In this document: positions 56,131 to 64,000 of the stretch, piece by piece
Numbering within the stretch: position 1 is the first letter of the stretch
Layout of the letters: each line of letters opens with the position of its first letter
NCBI RefSeq assembly: GCF_014863585.1
Contig: NZ_CP062253.1
Coordinates: forward strand, 248,001 to 312,000
Reading direction: 5' to 3'
Length of the DNA: 64,000 bases
From: Pseudomonas gozinkensis
Lineage (GTDB): Bacteria > Pseudomonadota > Gammaproteobacteria > Pseudomonadales > Pseudomonadaceae
Program-made: the position numbers and the translations under genes
The notes under the pieces: model-generated
Seen by the model: only the letters and a program-made list of their open reading frames with translations
Told to the model about the DNA's origin: nothing
Databases searched by the model: none

Positions 56131-57135
56131 TCAGAGAAAATCTTTGTACGCAAACAACGCCGGGGCGCCGCCGGTGTGCAGGAAGATGATGGGGCCGTCG
56201 TCGAAACGCCCGCGACCGATGCCGTCGAGCAACCCGGCCATGGCCTTGCCGGTGTAGACCGGATCGAGCAGCACGGCGTCCTGGCTGGCCAGCAGTTTCA
56301 CTGCCGAGAGCGTCCCGGCATTCGGCTCGCCGTAGCGCGGGCCGAAGTATTCGTCCCACAGTTCGACCTTGAAATTCTCCGGCAACGCCACGCCCAACAG
56401 ATCGGCAGTGCGTTCGGCCAGGCCCTGGACTTTCGGGCGCTGATCTTCTTCGCTGCGCGATACCGTCACGCCGATCACCGGCAGTTGCGGCAGGGCTTCG
56501 CTCAAAGCCAGCGCCAGGCCGCTGTGAGTGCCGGCGCTGCCCGAGGCCAAAACGACGGCGGCGAATTGCAGCCCCGTGTCCTTGATCTGCTCCGCCAGTT
56601 CCAGACCGGCGCGCACGTAACCCAACGCGCCAATGGCGTTGGAGCCACCGATCGGCACCAGATACGGCTTCTTGCCGTTGCTGCGCAGGCGTACGGCGAG
56701 AGCGGCCAGTTGTTCGTCGGCGTTGTCGAGGTTGTCGACCAGCTCGACCTTGGTGTCGAACAGGTCCAGCAGCAGGCGGTTGCCGTTGCCGGTGTAGTTG
56801 CTGTCATCGGTGCCGAGCGGATTTTCCAGCAGCGCCACGCAGCCCAGGCCGAGTTTCGCGGCCAGCGCGGCGGTCTGGCGAACGTGGTTCGATTGCAGTG
56901 CGCCGGCGGTGATCAGGGTGTCGGCGCCTTGGGCGAGGGCATCGGCGGCGAGGTATTCGAGCTTGCGCAGCTTGTTGCCGCCCATGGCCAGTGGCGTCAG
57001 GTCATCGCGCTTGATGTAGACATCGCGGCCGAGCCAGGTGGACAGGCGCTCGAGTTTTTCCAGTGGAGTCGGTTGGCCGAGCAGGTCGAGGCGGTTAAAG
57101 CGGTCCAGCTGTTGTTTGATCGGTTGTGTGGACAT
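56131..57135 (-). CDS. dcyD: D-cysteine desulfhydrase
   Basis: A PLP enzyme that breaks D-cysteine to pyruvate, H2S and ammonia. The 334-residue protein has the PLP lysine K55 in [12 protein letters not shown], the preceding RDDLTPLA, then [19 protein letters not shown] and [13 protein letters not shown]. Fold type II, ACC-deaminase/DcyD family; the cystine importer next door favours DcyD over ACC deaminase. The ATG at 57135 gives the normal length; the extended frame to 57363 runs into the next gene. Upstream of tcyJLN on the same strand and divergent from the acetyltransferase gene. Confidence 0.92.
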   Translation of the reverse strand: MSTQPIKQQLDRFNRLDLLGQPTPLEKLERLSTWLGRDVYIKRDDLTPLAMGGNKLRKLEYLAADALAQGADTLITAGALQSNHVRQTAALAAKLGLGCVALLENPLGTDDSNYTGNGNRLLLDLFDTKVELVDNLDNADEQLAALAVRLRSNGKKPYLVPIGGSNAIGALGYVRAGLELAEQIKDTGLQFAAVVLASGSAGTHSGLALALSEALPQLPVIGVTVSRSEEDQRPKVQGLAERTADLLGVALPENFKVELWDEYFGPRYGEPNAGTLSAVKLLASQDAVLLDPVYTGKAMAGLLDGIGRGRFDDGPIIFLHTGGAPALFAYKDFL

Positions 57136-57325
57136 GGTTCCGTACTGATGCAAGGAGATGTCAGGACTATAGGCACGCCGATTTACCGGGGCAACCGCCA
57201 ATCGCTTATAGCCAAATGTGCTTAGGCCAGCACTATCGGTTCTTAATTCGCCCCGGTGGGCTTGCCGTAAAGTAGTCGCCGTTGACGCGGCCAGACAGTC
57301 CGGCCGCCCGTGAGGAGTCTTTACC

Positions 57326-58252
57326 GTGAGCGAGCGTTCCAGCCATTGGCAATTGCAGACCATCGTCAGCCAGCTGCGTACCGCGCGGGATCATTGGCGT
57401 GCGCAAAACGGCCGAGCCAGCGGCGAGCAGGGCGGGCGCGAATTGCCGTCCCGTGATGCGATGGCGCAGATCCTGGAAGCCTTGTGCGGCGCGTTGTTTC
57501 CGATGCGGCTGGGGCCGGTGGATCTGCGTGAGGAGAGCGAAGATTTCTACGTCGGCCACACCCTCGACGTCGCGCTGAATGCGCTGCTGGCCCAGGCACG
57601 ACTCGAGCTGCGTTACGTCGCCCGTCACAGTGCCCAGGCCGACACTGAAGTCGAGGCCCAGGCCATCAGGATCATTCAGGATTTCGCTCTGGCGCTGCCG
57701 GGTCTGCGCAGCCTGCTCGACACCGATGTACTGGCCGCCTACCACGGCGACCCGGCGGCGCGCAGCGTCGATGAAGTGCTGCTGTGCTATCCGGGGATTC
57801 TGGCGGTGATTCACCATCGTCTGGCCCACCATTTGTATCGCGCGGGTCTGCCGTTGCTGGCGCGGATCAGCTCGGAGATCGCCCACTCGGCGACCGGTAT
57901 CGATATTCACCCGGGCGCGCAGATCGGCCGCAGTTTCTTCATCGACCACGGTACCGGCGTGGTGATCGGCGAGACCGCAATCATCGGCGAGCGCGTGAGG
58001 ATTTATCAGGCGGTGACCCTCGGCGCCAAACGCTTCCCGGCGGATGAGGACGGTCAGTTGCAGAAAGGCCATCCACGGCATCCGATCGTCGAGGACGACG
58101 TGGTGATTTACGCCGGGGCGACGATTCTGGGGCGGATCACCATTGGTAAAGGCTCGACCATCGGCGGCAACGTGTGGCTGACCCGCAGCGTGCCGGCCGG
58201 GTGCAACCTGACCCAGGCCAACCTGCAGCATGATGACGGGACACAGAAGTAA
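57326..58252 (+). CDS. Serine O-acetyltransferase (EpsC-type CysE)
   Basis: Makes O-acetylserine, the carbon skeleton for cysteine and source of the CysB inducer N-acetylserine. The 308-residue protein has an N-terminal helical part (1-150) and a left-handed hexapeptide helix (about 190-300; [66 protein letters not shown]). This long form is the EpsC type. The start is GTG at 57326, supported by GAGGAG 8 bases upstream. Divergent from dcyD, completing a cystine/cysteine locus. Confidence 0.9.
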   Translation: MSERSSHWQLQTIVSQLRTARDHWRAQNGRASGEQGGRELPSRDAMAQILEALCGALFPMRLGPVDLREESEDFYVGHTLDVALNALLAQARLELRYVARHSAQADTEVEAQAIRIIQDFALALPGLRSLLDTDVLAAYHGDPAARSVDEVLLCYPGILAVIHHRLAHHLYRAGLPLLARISSEIAHSATGIDIHPGAQIGRSFFIDHGTGVVIGETAIIGERVRIYQAVTLGAKRFPADEDGQLQKGHPRHPIVEDDVVIYAGATILGRITIGKGSTIGGNVWLTRSVPAGCNLTQANLQHDDGTQK

Positions 58253-58263
58253 CGATTACACCT

Positions 58264-58414
58264 GATCGTTCCCATGCTCCTGCGTGGGAACGCCTCCAGG
58301 GACGCTCCGCGTTCCGGACTTCCACCGAAACAGAGAATGGCCTGCAATATGACGCGGAGCGTCAAGGGCGGCATTCCCACGCAGAGCGTGGGAACGATCA
58401 GTTGGGAACGATCG
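58264..58414. repeat. Intergenic hairpin repeat (GTTCCCACGC family), expanded
   Basis: GATCGTTCCCATGCTCCTGC ... GCAGAGCGTGGGAACGATCA plus an extra TTGGGAACGATCG. About 40 unrelated bases separate the inner GACGCTCCGCGT and ATGACGCGGAGCGTCA arms. Confidence 0.82.
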
Positions 58415-58501
58415 CCCGCGTCCCGGCGTCATAACCCTCCTTGAGCTAGCGTACGAAAGGTACCGCTGAGCCCTGCGATTAGTCCTGAGCGTACTATCCA
58501 T

Positions 58502-58531
58502 GTTTAACTTGAACGTTCATTCAAGTTAAAC
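58502..58531. promoter_or_regulatory. BetI-like operator upstream of betT
   Basis: A perfect inverted repeat GTTTAACTTGAA-N6-TTCAAGTTAAAC with core TTGAACGTTCA, about 90 bases before betT. It resembles sites bound by the choline-responsive TetR repressor BetI. No betI gene lies in the window. Confidence 0.65.
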
Positions 58532-58622
58532 CGGCGGTTCGCTGCCCGCTCACAACAGGAGGCTTGCCTTTGCTGAGTCCGATCATTTCAGCCATTTTCC
58601 AACCCCTTGAGGTGCACTGTTC

Positions 58623-60623
58623 ATGAGTGCATCGTCCACCCCCGCCAGCGGCCTGGTGCGCATGAATCCGCCGGTGTTCTGGTTCGCCGCGACGGTGATC
58701 CTGCTGTTCGGCCTGACAGTCATCGCCATGCCGGAACAGGCCGGCGCCTGGCTGCTTGAAGCGCAGAACTGGGCGGCCAATACGGTCGGCTGGTACTACA
58801 TGCTCGCGATGACCCTGTATCTGATCTTCGTGGTGGTCACCGCGTTGTCGGGCTACGGCAAGATCAAACTCGGTGCCGACCACGACGAACCCGAATTCAG
58901 TTACCTGTCCTGGGCCGGCATGCTGTTCGCCGCCGGGATCAGCATCACGCTGTTTTTCTTCTGTGTGTCCGAACCGCTGACCCACATGCTCCAGCCGCCC
59001 CAGGGCGAGGCCGGCACGGCAGAGGCAGCGCGTCAGGCGATGCAGATCCTGTTTCTGCACTGGGGCCTGCACGGCTGGGGCGTGTTCGCCTTCGTCGGCA
59101 TGGCACTGGCGTATTTCGCCTACCGGCATAACCTGCCGCTGGCCCTGCGTTCGGCGCTGTACCCGCTGATCGGCAAACGCATCAACGGCCCTATCGGCTA
59201 CGCAGTGGACGGCTTCGGCATCATCGCCACGGTGTTCGGTCTCGGTGCGGACATGGGCTTCGGCGTGCTCCATCTCAACTCCGGTCTGGACTACCTGTTC
59301 GGCATCGCCCACACCCAGTGGATTCAGGTCGGCCTGATCACGCTGATGATGGGTGCGGCGATCATCGTCGCCGTCTCCGGTGTGGATAAAGGCGTGCGGG
59401 TGATGTCCGACATCAACATGCTGCTGGCCTGTGCGCTGCTGCTGTTCGTGTTGTTCGCCGGCCCCACCCAGCATTTGCTCAACACCCTGATCCAGAACCT
59501 CGGCGACTACCTCGGCGCGTTGCCGATGAAGAGTTTCGACCTCTACGCCTATGACAAACCGAGCGACTGGCTTGGTGGCTGGACAGTGTTCTACTGGGCC
59601 TGGTGGATTGCATGGTCGCCGTTCGTGGGCCTGTTCATCGCACGGATTTCCCGTGGCCGGACCATCCGCGAATTCGTCTTCGGCGTGCTGCTGATTCCGC
59701 TCGGTTTCACCCTGGCGTGGATGTCGATCTTCGGCAACAGCGCCATCGACCAGGTGCTCAATCACGGTATGTCGGCACTGGGCATGTCGGCCCTCGACAA
59801 CCCGTCGATGACTCTTTACCTGCTGCTGGAAACCTATCCGTGGAGCAAGACTGTCATCGCGGTGACGGTGTTCATCAGCTTCGTGTTCTTCGTCACCTCC
59901 GCCGACTCCGGCACCGTGGTGCTCTCGACCCTGTCGGCCAAGGGCGGCAATCCGGATGAAGACGGGCCGAAATGGCTGCGGGTGTTCTGGGGCGCGATGA
60001 CTGCACTGATCACCAGCGCGCTGCTGTTCTCCGGCAGCATCGATGCGCTGAAGTCGGCGGTGGTGCTGACCTCCTTGCCGTTCTCGCTGATTCTGCTGCT
60101 GATGATGTGGGGCCTGCACAAGGCGTTCTATCTCGAGTCGCAGAAGCAGATCGCGCAACTGCATTCGCTGGCGCCGGTGTCCGGCTCACGGCGTGGCAAG
60201 GGCGGCTGGCGTCAGCGTCTGAGCCAGGCCGTGCACTTCCCGTCGCGCGACGAGGTGTACCGCTTCATGGACACCACGGTGAAACCGGCCATCGAAGAAG
60301 TGACGGCGGTGTTCGCCGAGAAAGGCCTGAACGTGATCACCCAACCGGATCCGGCGCACGACAGCGTCAGCCTGGAAATCGGTCACGGCGAGCTGCACCC
60401 GTTCATCTACCAGGTGCAGATGCGCGGCTACTTCACGCCGTCGTTCGCTCGCGGTGGCATGGGCTCCAAGCAGCTCAACAATCGCCGCTACTACCGCGCC
60501 GAGGTGCACCTGAGCGAGGGCAGTCAGGATTACGATCTGGTCGGTTACACGAAAGAGCAGATCATCAACGACATCCTCGACCAGTACGAACGGCACATGC
60601 AGTTCCTGCATCTGGTGCGTTGA
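58623..60623 (+). CDS. betT: BCCT-family choline/betaine transporter BetT
   Basis: Ion-driven uptake of choline or glycine betaine. The 666-residue protein has twelve membrane helices (about 15-510) with the BCCT substrate-region signature GWTVFYWAWWIAWSPFVGLF and ARISRGRTIREFV, and a long cytosolic C-terminal domain (about 520-666) typical of the BetT subtype and used for osmotic control. Weak GAGG 11 bases before the ATG. Choline import is favoured because of the BetI-like operator upstream. Confidence 0.93.
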   Translation: MSASSTPASGLVRMNPPVFWFAATVILLFGLTVIAMPEQAGAWLLEAQNWAANTVGWYYMLAMTLYLIFVVVTALSGYGKIKLGADHDEPEFSYLSWAGMLFAAGISITLFFFCVSEPLTHMLQPPQGEAGTAEAARQAMQILFLHWGLHGWGVFAFVGMALAYFAYRHNLPLALRSALYPLIGKRINGPIGYAVDGFGIIATVFGLGADMGFGVLHLNSGLDYLFGIAHTQWIQVGLITLMMGAAIIVAVSGVDKGVRVMSDINMLLACALLLFVLFAGPTQHLLNTLIQNLGDYLGALPMKSFDLYAYDKPSDWLGGWTVFYWAWWIAWSPFVGLFIARISRGRTIREFVFGVLLIPLGFTLAWMSIFGNSAIDQVLNHGMSALGMSALDNPSMTLYLLLETYPWSKTVIAVTVFISFVFFVTSADSGTVVLSTLSAKGGNPDEDGPKWLRVFWGAMTALITSALLFSGSIDALKSAVVLTSLPFSLILLLMMWGLHKAFYLESQKQIAQLHSLAPVSGSRRGKGGWRQRLSQAVHFPSRDEVYRFMDTTVKPAIEEVTAVFAEKGLNVITQPDPAHDSVSLEIGHGELHPFIYQVQMRGYFTPSFARGGMGSKQLNNRRYYRAEVHLSEGSQDYDLVGYTKEQIINDILDQYERHMQFLHLVR

Positions 60624-60647
60624 TCGGGGCAGGGCGCCGGGACGGCT

Positions 60648-60908
60648 TCAGGTCTCGGCGCTCAGCACCATGAACAACACCATCGCCGCCAGCGGCACGC
60701 CATACACAGCGCTGCCGATCGCAATCTCCGACCCCAGCGGCTGCCCGGCGTGCACCACGCCGACCGCACCATTGATCACCGTCAACGCCAGCCACAACGC
60801 CGCGAAACCATAGGCCAGCGTCTGCCGACTGAAGCCGATGCGCTCGCCGATGTAAAACATCAGCGCCAGCAGGATCAGGCCGAAGAAGATGATGATTGCG
60901 GTGTGCAT
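60648..60908 (-). CDS. Small membrane protein, unknown function
   Basis: An 86-residue hydrophobic protein with three predicted membrane helices (about 3-20, 29-50, 62-83) and little loop. It starts MHTAIIIFFGLILLALMFYI. Only a weak GCAGG ribosome site is seen. Convergent with betT. No family was recognised. Confidence 0.7.
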   Translation of the reverse strand: MHTAIIIFFGLILLALMFYIGERIGFSRQTLAYGFAALWLALTVINGAVGVVHAGQPLGSEIAIGSAVYGVPLAAMVLFMVLSAET

Positions 60909-60946
60909 GGATGTGCCTGCGGGATGTGCGGTGTTTGATCGGACGC

Positions 60947-61070
60947 TTTCGCGGGCAAGTCGAATCGTCGCACCGCCGCTCCCACAGGTTCTGTGTTGCG
61001 TACAAAATCTGTGGACGACGGAGAACCCTGTGGGAGCGGCGGTGCGACGATTCGACTTGCCCGCGAAGGG
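60947..61070. repeat. Long REP doublet with enlarged stem
   Basis: Arms of about 40 bases: TTTCGCGGGCAAGTCGAATC GTCGCACCGCCGCTCCCACA and, 45 bases on, the reverse complement. The ends match normal REP units (CGCGGGCAAG, CGCTCCCACAG), but the loop part is replaced by TCGAATCGTCGCACCGC. Confidence 0.85.
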
Positions 61071-61121
61071 GCCACCTCGGTTTCATTTAGAGCATAGCCA
61101 ACTCAGCCCACGCTGTGCTCA

Positions 61122-62159
61122 TCAGGTACTTTCCCGCTCAATGACCGTGCACTGCAGCAGATTCAACCGCTGCACCTCATCGCTCGGCAACACGCCCAGG
61201 CTTTCCAGCACCCGCGTCGCCGCCAGTACGCCGATCTCCAGCGCGGGCGGTTTGATGGTGCTCAGGCTGGGCAGCAGCATCTCGGCGAACGGGTAGTCGC
61301 CGAAGCCGAGGACGGCGCAGTCTTCGGGGATCTTGAGGCCGGCGCGTTGTCCGGCGAGCAGGCCGCCGGCGGCGAGGTTGTCGTTGGCGAAGATGATCGC
61401 GTCCGGGCGAGGTGAGGCGTTCATCAGCGCTTGCATCGCTTGCTTGCCGGCCTCGAACGGGGCGTGATCGGCGTCCGGTGCAAATACCCAGGGCTCAAGT
61501 CCTAGCTCACGCACGGTCGCGGCGTAACCGTCGCGGCGCTCCAGTGCGCTGAAGTCGCCAGGTGCGCTGTTCTGCACAAACGCGATTCGCCGATAGCCCT
61601 TGCCGTGTAAGTAACGAGCGGCGCTGACACCCACTTCAAAGTGCGAAAAGCCGATCTGCATCGGCTCGCGATCTGGCTGGTAATCCCAGGTTTCGATCAC
61701 CGGAATATCCGCCTCGGCGAGCATCTTTTCCGTGCCCGGACTGTGGAAGTGACTGGTGACCACCAGCGCCGCCGGCGACCAGCCGAGGAAGGCCCGCACG
61801 GCGTTTTCTTCCTGTTCAGTGCTGAAGTAACTCGATGCCAGAAGAAGCTGATAACCATGACGGCTGAGGGTGTCGCTGAAGCCCTGAATGGTGTTGGCAA
61901 AGATCGGCCCGGAGATGTTCGGGATCACCATGCCGACGATTTTCCCCCGCGCCGAGGCGAGCCCGCCGGCCACCAGATTCGGCACGTAACCCAGTTCGGC
62001 GACCACCGCCGCTATCCGTTCGCTGCGTTCGGGCGAGACCTGTTCCGGCTGGTTGAAGTAGCGCGACACGGTGATCGCCGAAACACCGGCCTGGCGCGCC
62101 ACCGCGTTGAGGGTCACGCGACCGGCGCCGCGGCGTTTGCGGGGCTTTTCTTCGCTCAA
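61122..62159 (-). CDS. LacI-family transcriptional regulator
   Basis: A 345-residue regulator: LacI helix-turn-helix (about 14-60; VTLNAVARQAGVSAITVSRY, FNQPEQVS, hinge NLVAGGLASAR) and a sugar-binding-type effector domain (about 70-335; VIPNISGPIFANTIQGFSDT, YLHGKGYRRIAFV, DAIIFANDNLAAGGLLAGQR). This is close to the GntR gluconate-repressor group in wording. The start is TTG at 62159, supported by AAGGA 7 bases upstream; no ATG lies before the HTH. Divergent from the TonB receptor with its likely operator between. Confidence 0.9.
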   Translation of the reverse strand: MSEEKPRKRRGAGRVTLNAVARQAGVSAITVSRYFNQPEQVSPERSERIAAVVAELGYVPNLVAGGLASARGKIVGMVIPNISGPIFANTIQGFSDTLSRHGYQLLLASSYFSTEQEENAVRAFLGWSPAALVVTSHFHSPGTEKMLAEADIPVIETWDYQPDREPMQIGFSHFEVGVSAARYLHGKGYRRIAFVQNSAPGDFSALERRDGYAATVRELGLEPWVFAPDADHAPFEAGKQAMQALMNASPRPDAIIFANDNLAAGGLLAGQRAGLKIPEDCAVLGFGDYPFAEMLLPSLSTIKPPALEIGVLAATRVLESLGVLPSDEVQRLNLLQCTVIEREST

Positions 62160-62246
62160 GGCTCGATCCTTCTTAAAAACAAAAACGCATATAAAAGTAA
62201 TTTTTCAGTATTGGACGGTCTATGTCCGGCTTGCCAATACTGGCGA

Positions 62247-62260
62247 TGTTAGCGCTAACA
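62247..62260. promoter_or_regulatory. LacI-family operator
   Basis: A perfect 14-base palindrome TGTTAGCGCTAACA with the central CG typical of LacI/GntR/PurR operators. It lies 88 bases from the LacI gene start and 106 bases before the TonB receptor ATG, so it could control both. Confidence 0.8.
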
Positions 62261-62365
62261 AAGCGCGTTGTCTGCTACTCGCTCGAGCGAATGCCCAAGA
62301 CACCGAGACAGGCGCTGTCGTCGCAGAACGGCAGCGGTTCAGGGCAACTTTTCGAGCGGGCAAAC

Positions 62366-64000
62366 ATGTACAACATTCCTGGGGCGACACACAAACTGGC
62401 GCAATCGATCCGCGCTGCGGGCTGGCTACTCACCGGGCTGGCCGCGCTGCCGCTGCCGGCCGCGTTCGCCGCCGACAGCACCGATCAGGAGCCGACACTC
62501 AAGTCCGTCACGGTCACCGCCACCCGCCGCGAAGAGTCGCTGCAAAAGGTGCCGGTGGCGGTGTCGGTGATCGACGGCGAGCAACTCGAGCGCGACAACC
62601 GCAACAGCGTGGTGAGCATCGTCCAGCAAGTGCCGTCGCTGAATTTCCGCACTGGCGCATCGAACAAGGACACCTCGTTGTTCGTGCGCGGCGTGGGGAC
62701 GATTTCCACCTCGCCGGGTGTCGAACCGACCGTGGCCACGGTGATTGATGGCGTGGTTTATGCGCGCCCCGGCCAGTCCACTCTGGATCTGCTGGACCTG
62801 GAACGCGTCGAAGTCTTGCGCGGCCCGCAAGGCACGCTGTTCGGCAAGAACGCTTCGGCCGGCGTGCTGAACATCACCAGCAAGGCGCCGACCGCCGAGA
62901 CCCACGGCTACATCGATCAGTCGTACTACAGCGGCAACGAAAGCCGCACCCGTTTCGGCATCGGCGGCAGCCTGATTCCGGACACGCTCAAGGGTTCGAT
63001 CAGCACCTTGTTCGGCACTTACGATGGCAACGTCGACAACCAGCACAACGGTCAGGAGGTCAACGGTTACAACCATCGCGGCGTACGCGGCAAACTGGAA
63101 TTCACCCCGAACGACGACGTCACCTTCACCCTGATCGCCGACTACATGCAGTCCCACGATGACGGCCCGAACGGCGTCGTGACCAAGTCGTTGACCCCGG
63201 CCTTCGCCAACGCGCTGAGCCCGGTCAGCGCCACCAGCCACAACCGCGACATCAACACCGACACCCGCTCCCACGTCGAGGACACCAACAAGGGCCTGTC
63301 CGGCCAACTCGACTGGCAACTGGGTGATTACACCCTGACGTCGATCACCGCGTGGCGCGGCTGGGACAACACCCAGTATCAGGACGGCGACCGCCTCGGC
63401 ACGGTGACGGCGGCGTTCCCCGGCACGGCGGACAAGGGCGATCTGGCCTTCGACCAGTACTCGCAGGAACTGCGTCTGGCGTCGCCGAAAGGCGAGTTTC
63501 TCGAATATGTCGGCGGCCTGTTCTACATGCACGGCAAGGATGACGAGACTTATCAGCGCACGCTGACCACGACCACCAGCGTCAACCGTGGCGTCGCCGA
63601 CTACAGCACCACCAGCGACAGCTATGCGGTGTTCGGCGAAAGCACGCTGAATTTCACCTCGGACTTGCGTGGCATCGCCGGCCTGCGCTACACCCACGAT
63701 GATCTGGAATACGATCACCGTCGTGTCTCCACGTCTGCAACCACGGTCAGCGGCATTCAACCGGCCACCCGCAGCTCCGGTTCGGTGGACGAGGATGGGT
63801 GGTCCGGCCGGCTCGGTTTGCAGTACGACCTGAGCGATACCGTCACTACCTACCTGACCTACTCGCGCGGTTACAAAGGCCCGGCCTACAACGTGTTCTT
63901 CAACATGCAGCCGCGCGATACCGAAGCGCTGAAACCGGAAACCTCCAACACCTGGGAGGCGGGGATCAAGGCCTCTTCCTGGAACAATCGCCTGACCACC
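62366..64000 (+). CDS. TonB-dependent outer-membrane receptor, cut by window edge
   Basis: The first 545 codons of an outer-membrane transporter, open to the window end. Sec signal (MYNIPGATHKLAQSIRAAGW, cut near AFAADSTD), TonB-box-like KSVTVTATRREE, plug domain (about 60-175; VPSLNFRTGASNKDTSLFVR, VEVLRGPQGTLFGKNASAGV) and part of the barrel. It resembles the receptor at 24354 in plug wording but is clearly different. Paired with a LacI regulator, so a sugar or sugar-acid derivative is a plausible substrate. The ribosome site before ATG 62366 is weak (GAGCGGG). Confidence 0.9.
   Translation, partial: MYNIPGATHKLAQSIRAAGWLLTGLAALPLPAAFAADSTDQEPTLKSVTVTATRREESLQKVPVAVSVIDGEQLERDNRNSVVSIVQQVPSLNFRTGASNKDTSLFVRGVGTISTSPGVEPTVATVIDGVVYARPGQSTLDLLDLERVEVLRGPQGTLFGKNASAGVLNITSKAPTAETHGYIDQSYYSGNESRTRFGIGGSLIPDTLKGSISTLFGTYDGNVDNQHNGQEVNGYNHRGVRGKLEFTPNDDVTFTLIADYMQSHDDGPNGVVTKSLTPAFANALSPVSATSHNRDINTDTRSHVEDTNKGLSGQLDWQLGDYTLTSITAWRGWDNTQYQDGDRLGTVTAAFPGTADKGDLAFDQYSQELRLASPKGEFLEYVGGLFYMHGKDDETYQRTLTTTTSVNRGVADYSTTSDSYAVFGESTLNFTSDLRGIAGLRYTHDDLEYDHRRVSTSATTVSGIQPATRSSGSVDEDGWSGRLGLQYDLSDTVTTYLTYSRGYKGPAYNVFFNMQPRDTEALKPETSNTWEAGIKASSWNNRLTT

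Noticed and set aside
58521..60164. Minus-strand frame of 547 codons opposite betT
   Set aside because: Low-complexity antisense translation; betT on the plus strand has all BCCT features.

Overview
The window looks like a chromosomal segment of a Pseudomonas of the P. fluorescens group. Coding DNA is GC-rich and intergenic DNA is AT-rich. Intergenic gaps carry typical Pseudomonas REP doublets (GTGGGAGC...GCTTGC...GCGA type) and a second hairpin family. From memory, blocks of genes follow the same order as in P. aeruginosa: desA-GGDEF/EAL-oscA-sbp-cysTWA, atsA-atsC-atsB-atsR, tonB-exbB-exbD and triABC. No rRNA, tRNA, CRISPR array, prophage or insertion sequence was seen.

Layout. 1-6.8 kb: the start of a fatty-acid desaturase gene, a PAS-GGDEF-EAL protein, then oscA and the sulfate/thiosulfate importer sbp-cysTWA. 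7-13.8 kb: an Mpo1-like membrane protein, a Crp/Fnr regulator, a hiuH/HbpS-like pair divergent from an HprRS-like two-component system with a clear operator between them, an AraC regulator and a second desaturase. 13.9-26.7 kb: sulfate-ester use, with arylsulfatase AtsA, the AtsRBC importer (its permease is a fused double subunit), alkylsulfatase AtsK, a second formylglycine sulfatase/phosphodiesterase, two paralogous LysR regulators and a TonB-dependent receptor. 26.7-36.5 kb: two small proteins of unknown function, tonB-exbB-exbD, an alpha/beta hydrolase, an unusual sigma-54 activator-like protein next to a perfect palindrome, an orphan MetQ and a polar amino-acid ABC operon. 36.6-45.5 kb: an AAA ATPase, a TriABC-type RND efflux operon, a methyltransferase and a putative zinc-metallopeptidase effector. 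45.5-58.3 kb: a metNIQ transporter, a DszA-like and two DszC/SfnB-like flavin enzymes, a two-repeat protein, and the cystine importer tcyJLN with dcyD and a divergent serine acetyltransferase. 58.3-64 kb: betT with a BetI-like operator, a small membrane protein, and a LacI regulator divergent from a second TonB-dependent receptor that runs off the window.

Most of the window supports one theme: scavenging sulfur when sulfate is scarce. The parts cover sulfate, aryl and alkyl sulfate esters, sulfones or thioethers (flavin enzymes), methionine-type and cystine-type substrates, and final assimilation through serine acetyltransferase. Several of these promoters share an (A/T)TATTCC core, which would fit a common sulfur-starvation regulator such as CysB; that link is inference. 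The strongest candidates for something undescribed are the receptor/small-protein/TonB-ExbBD unit at 24.3-30.2 kb, the sigma-54 activator-like protein with altered GAFTGA motif and no visible DNA-binding helix (31.0 kb), the DszC/DszC/DszA/MetQNI cluster (45.6-52.1 kb) and the HExxH protein at 44.1 kb.
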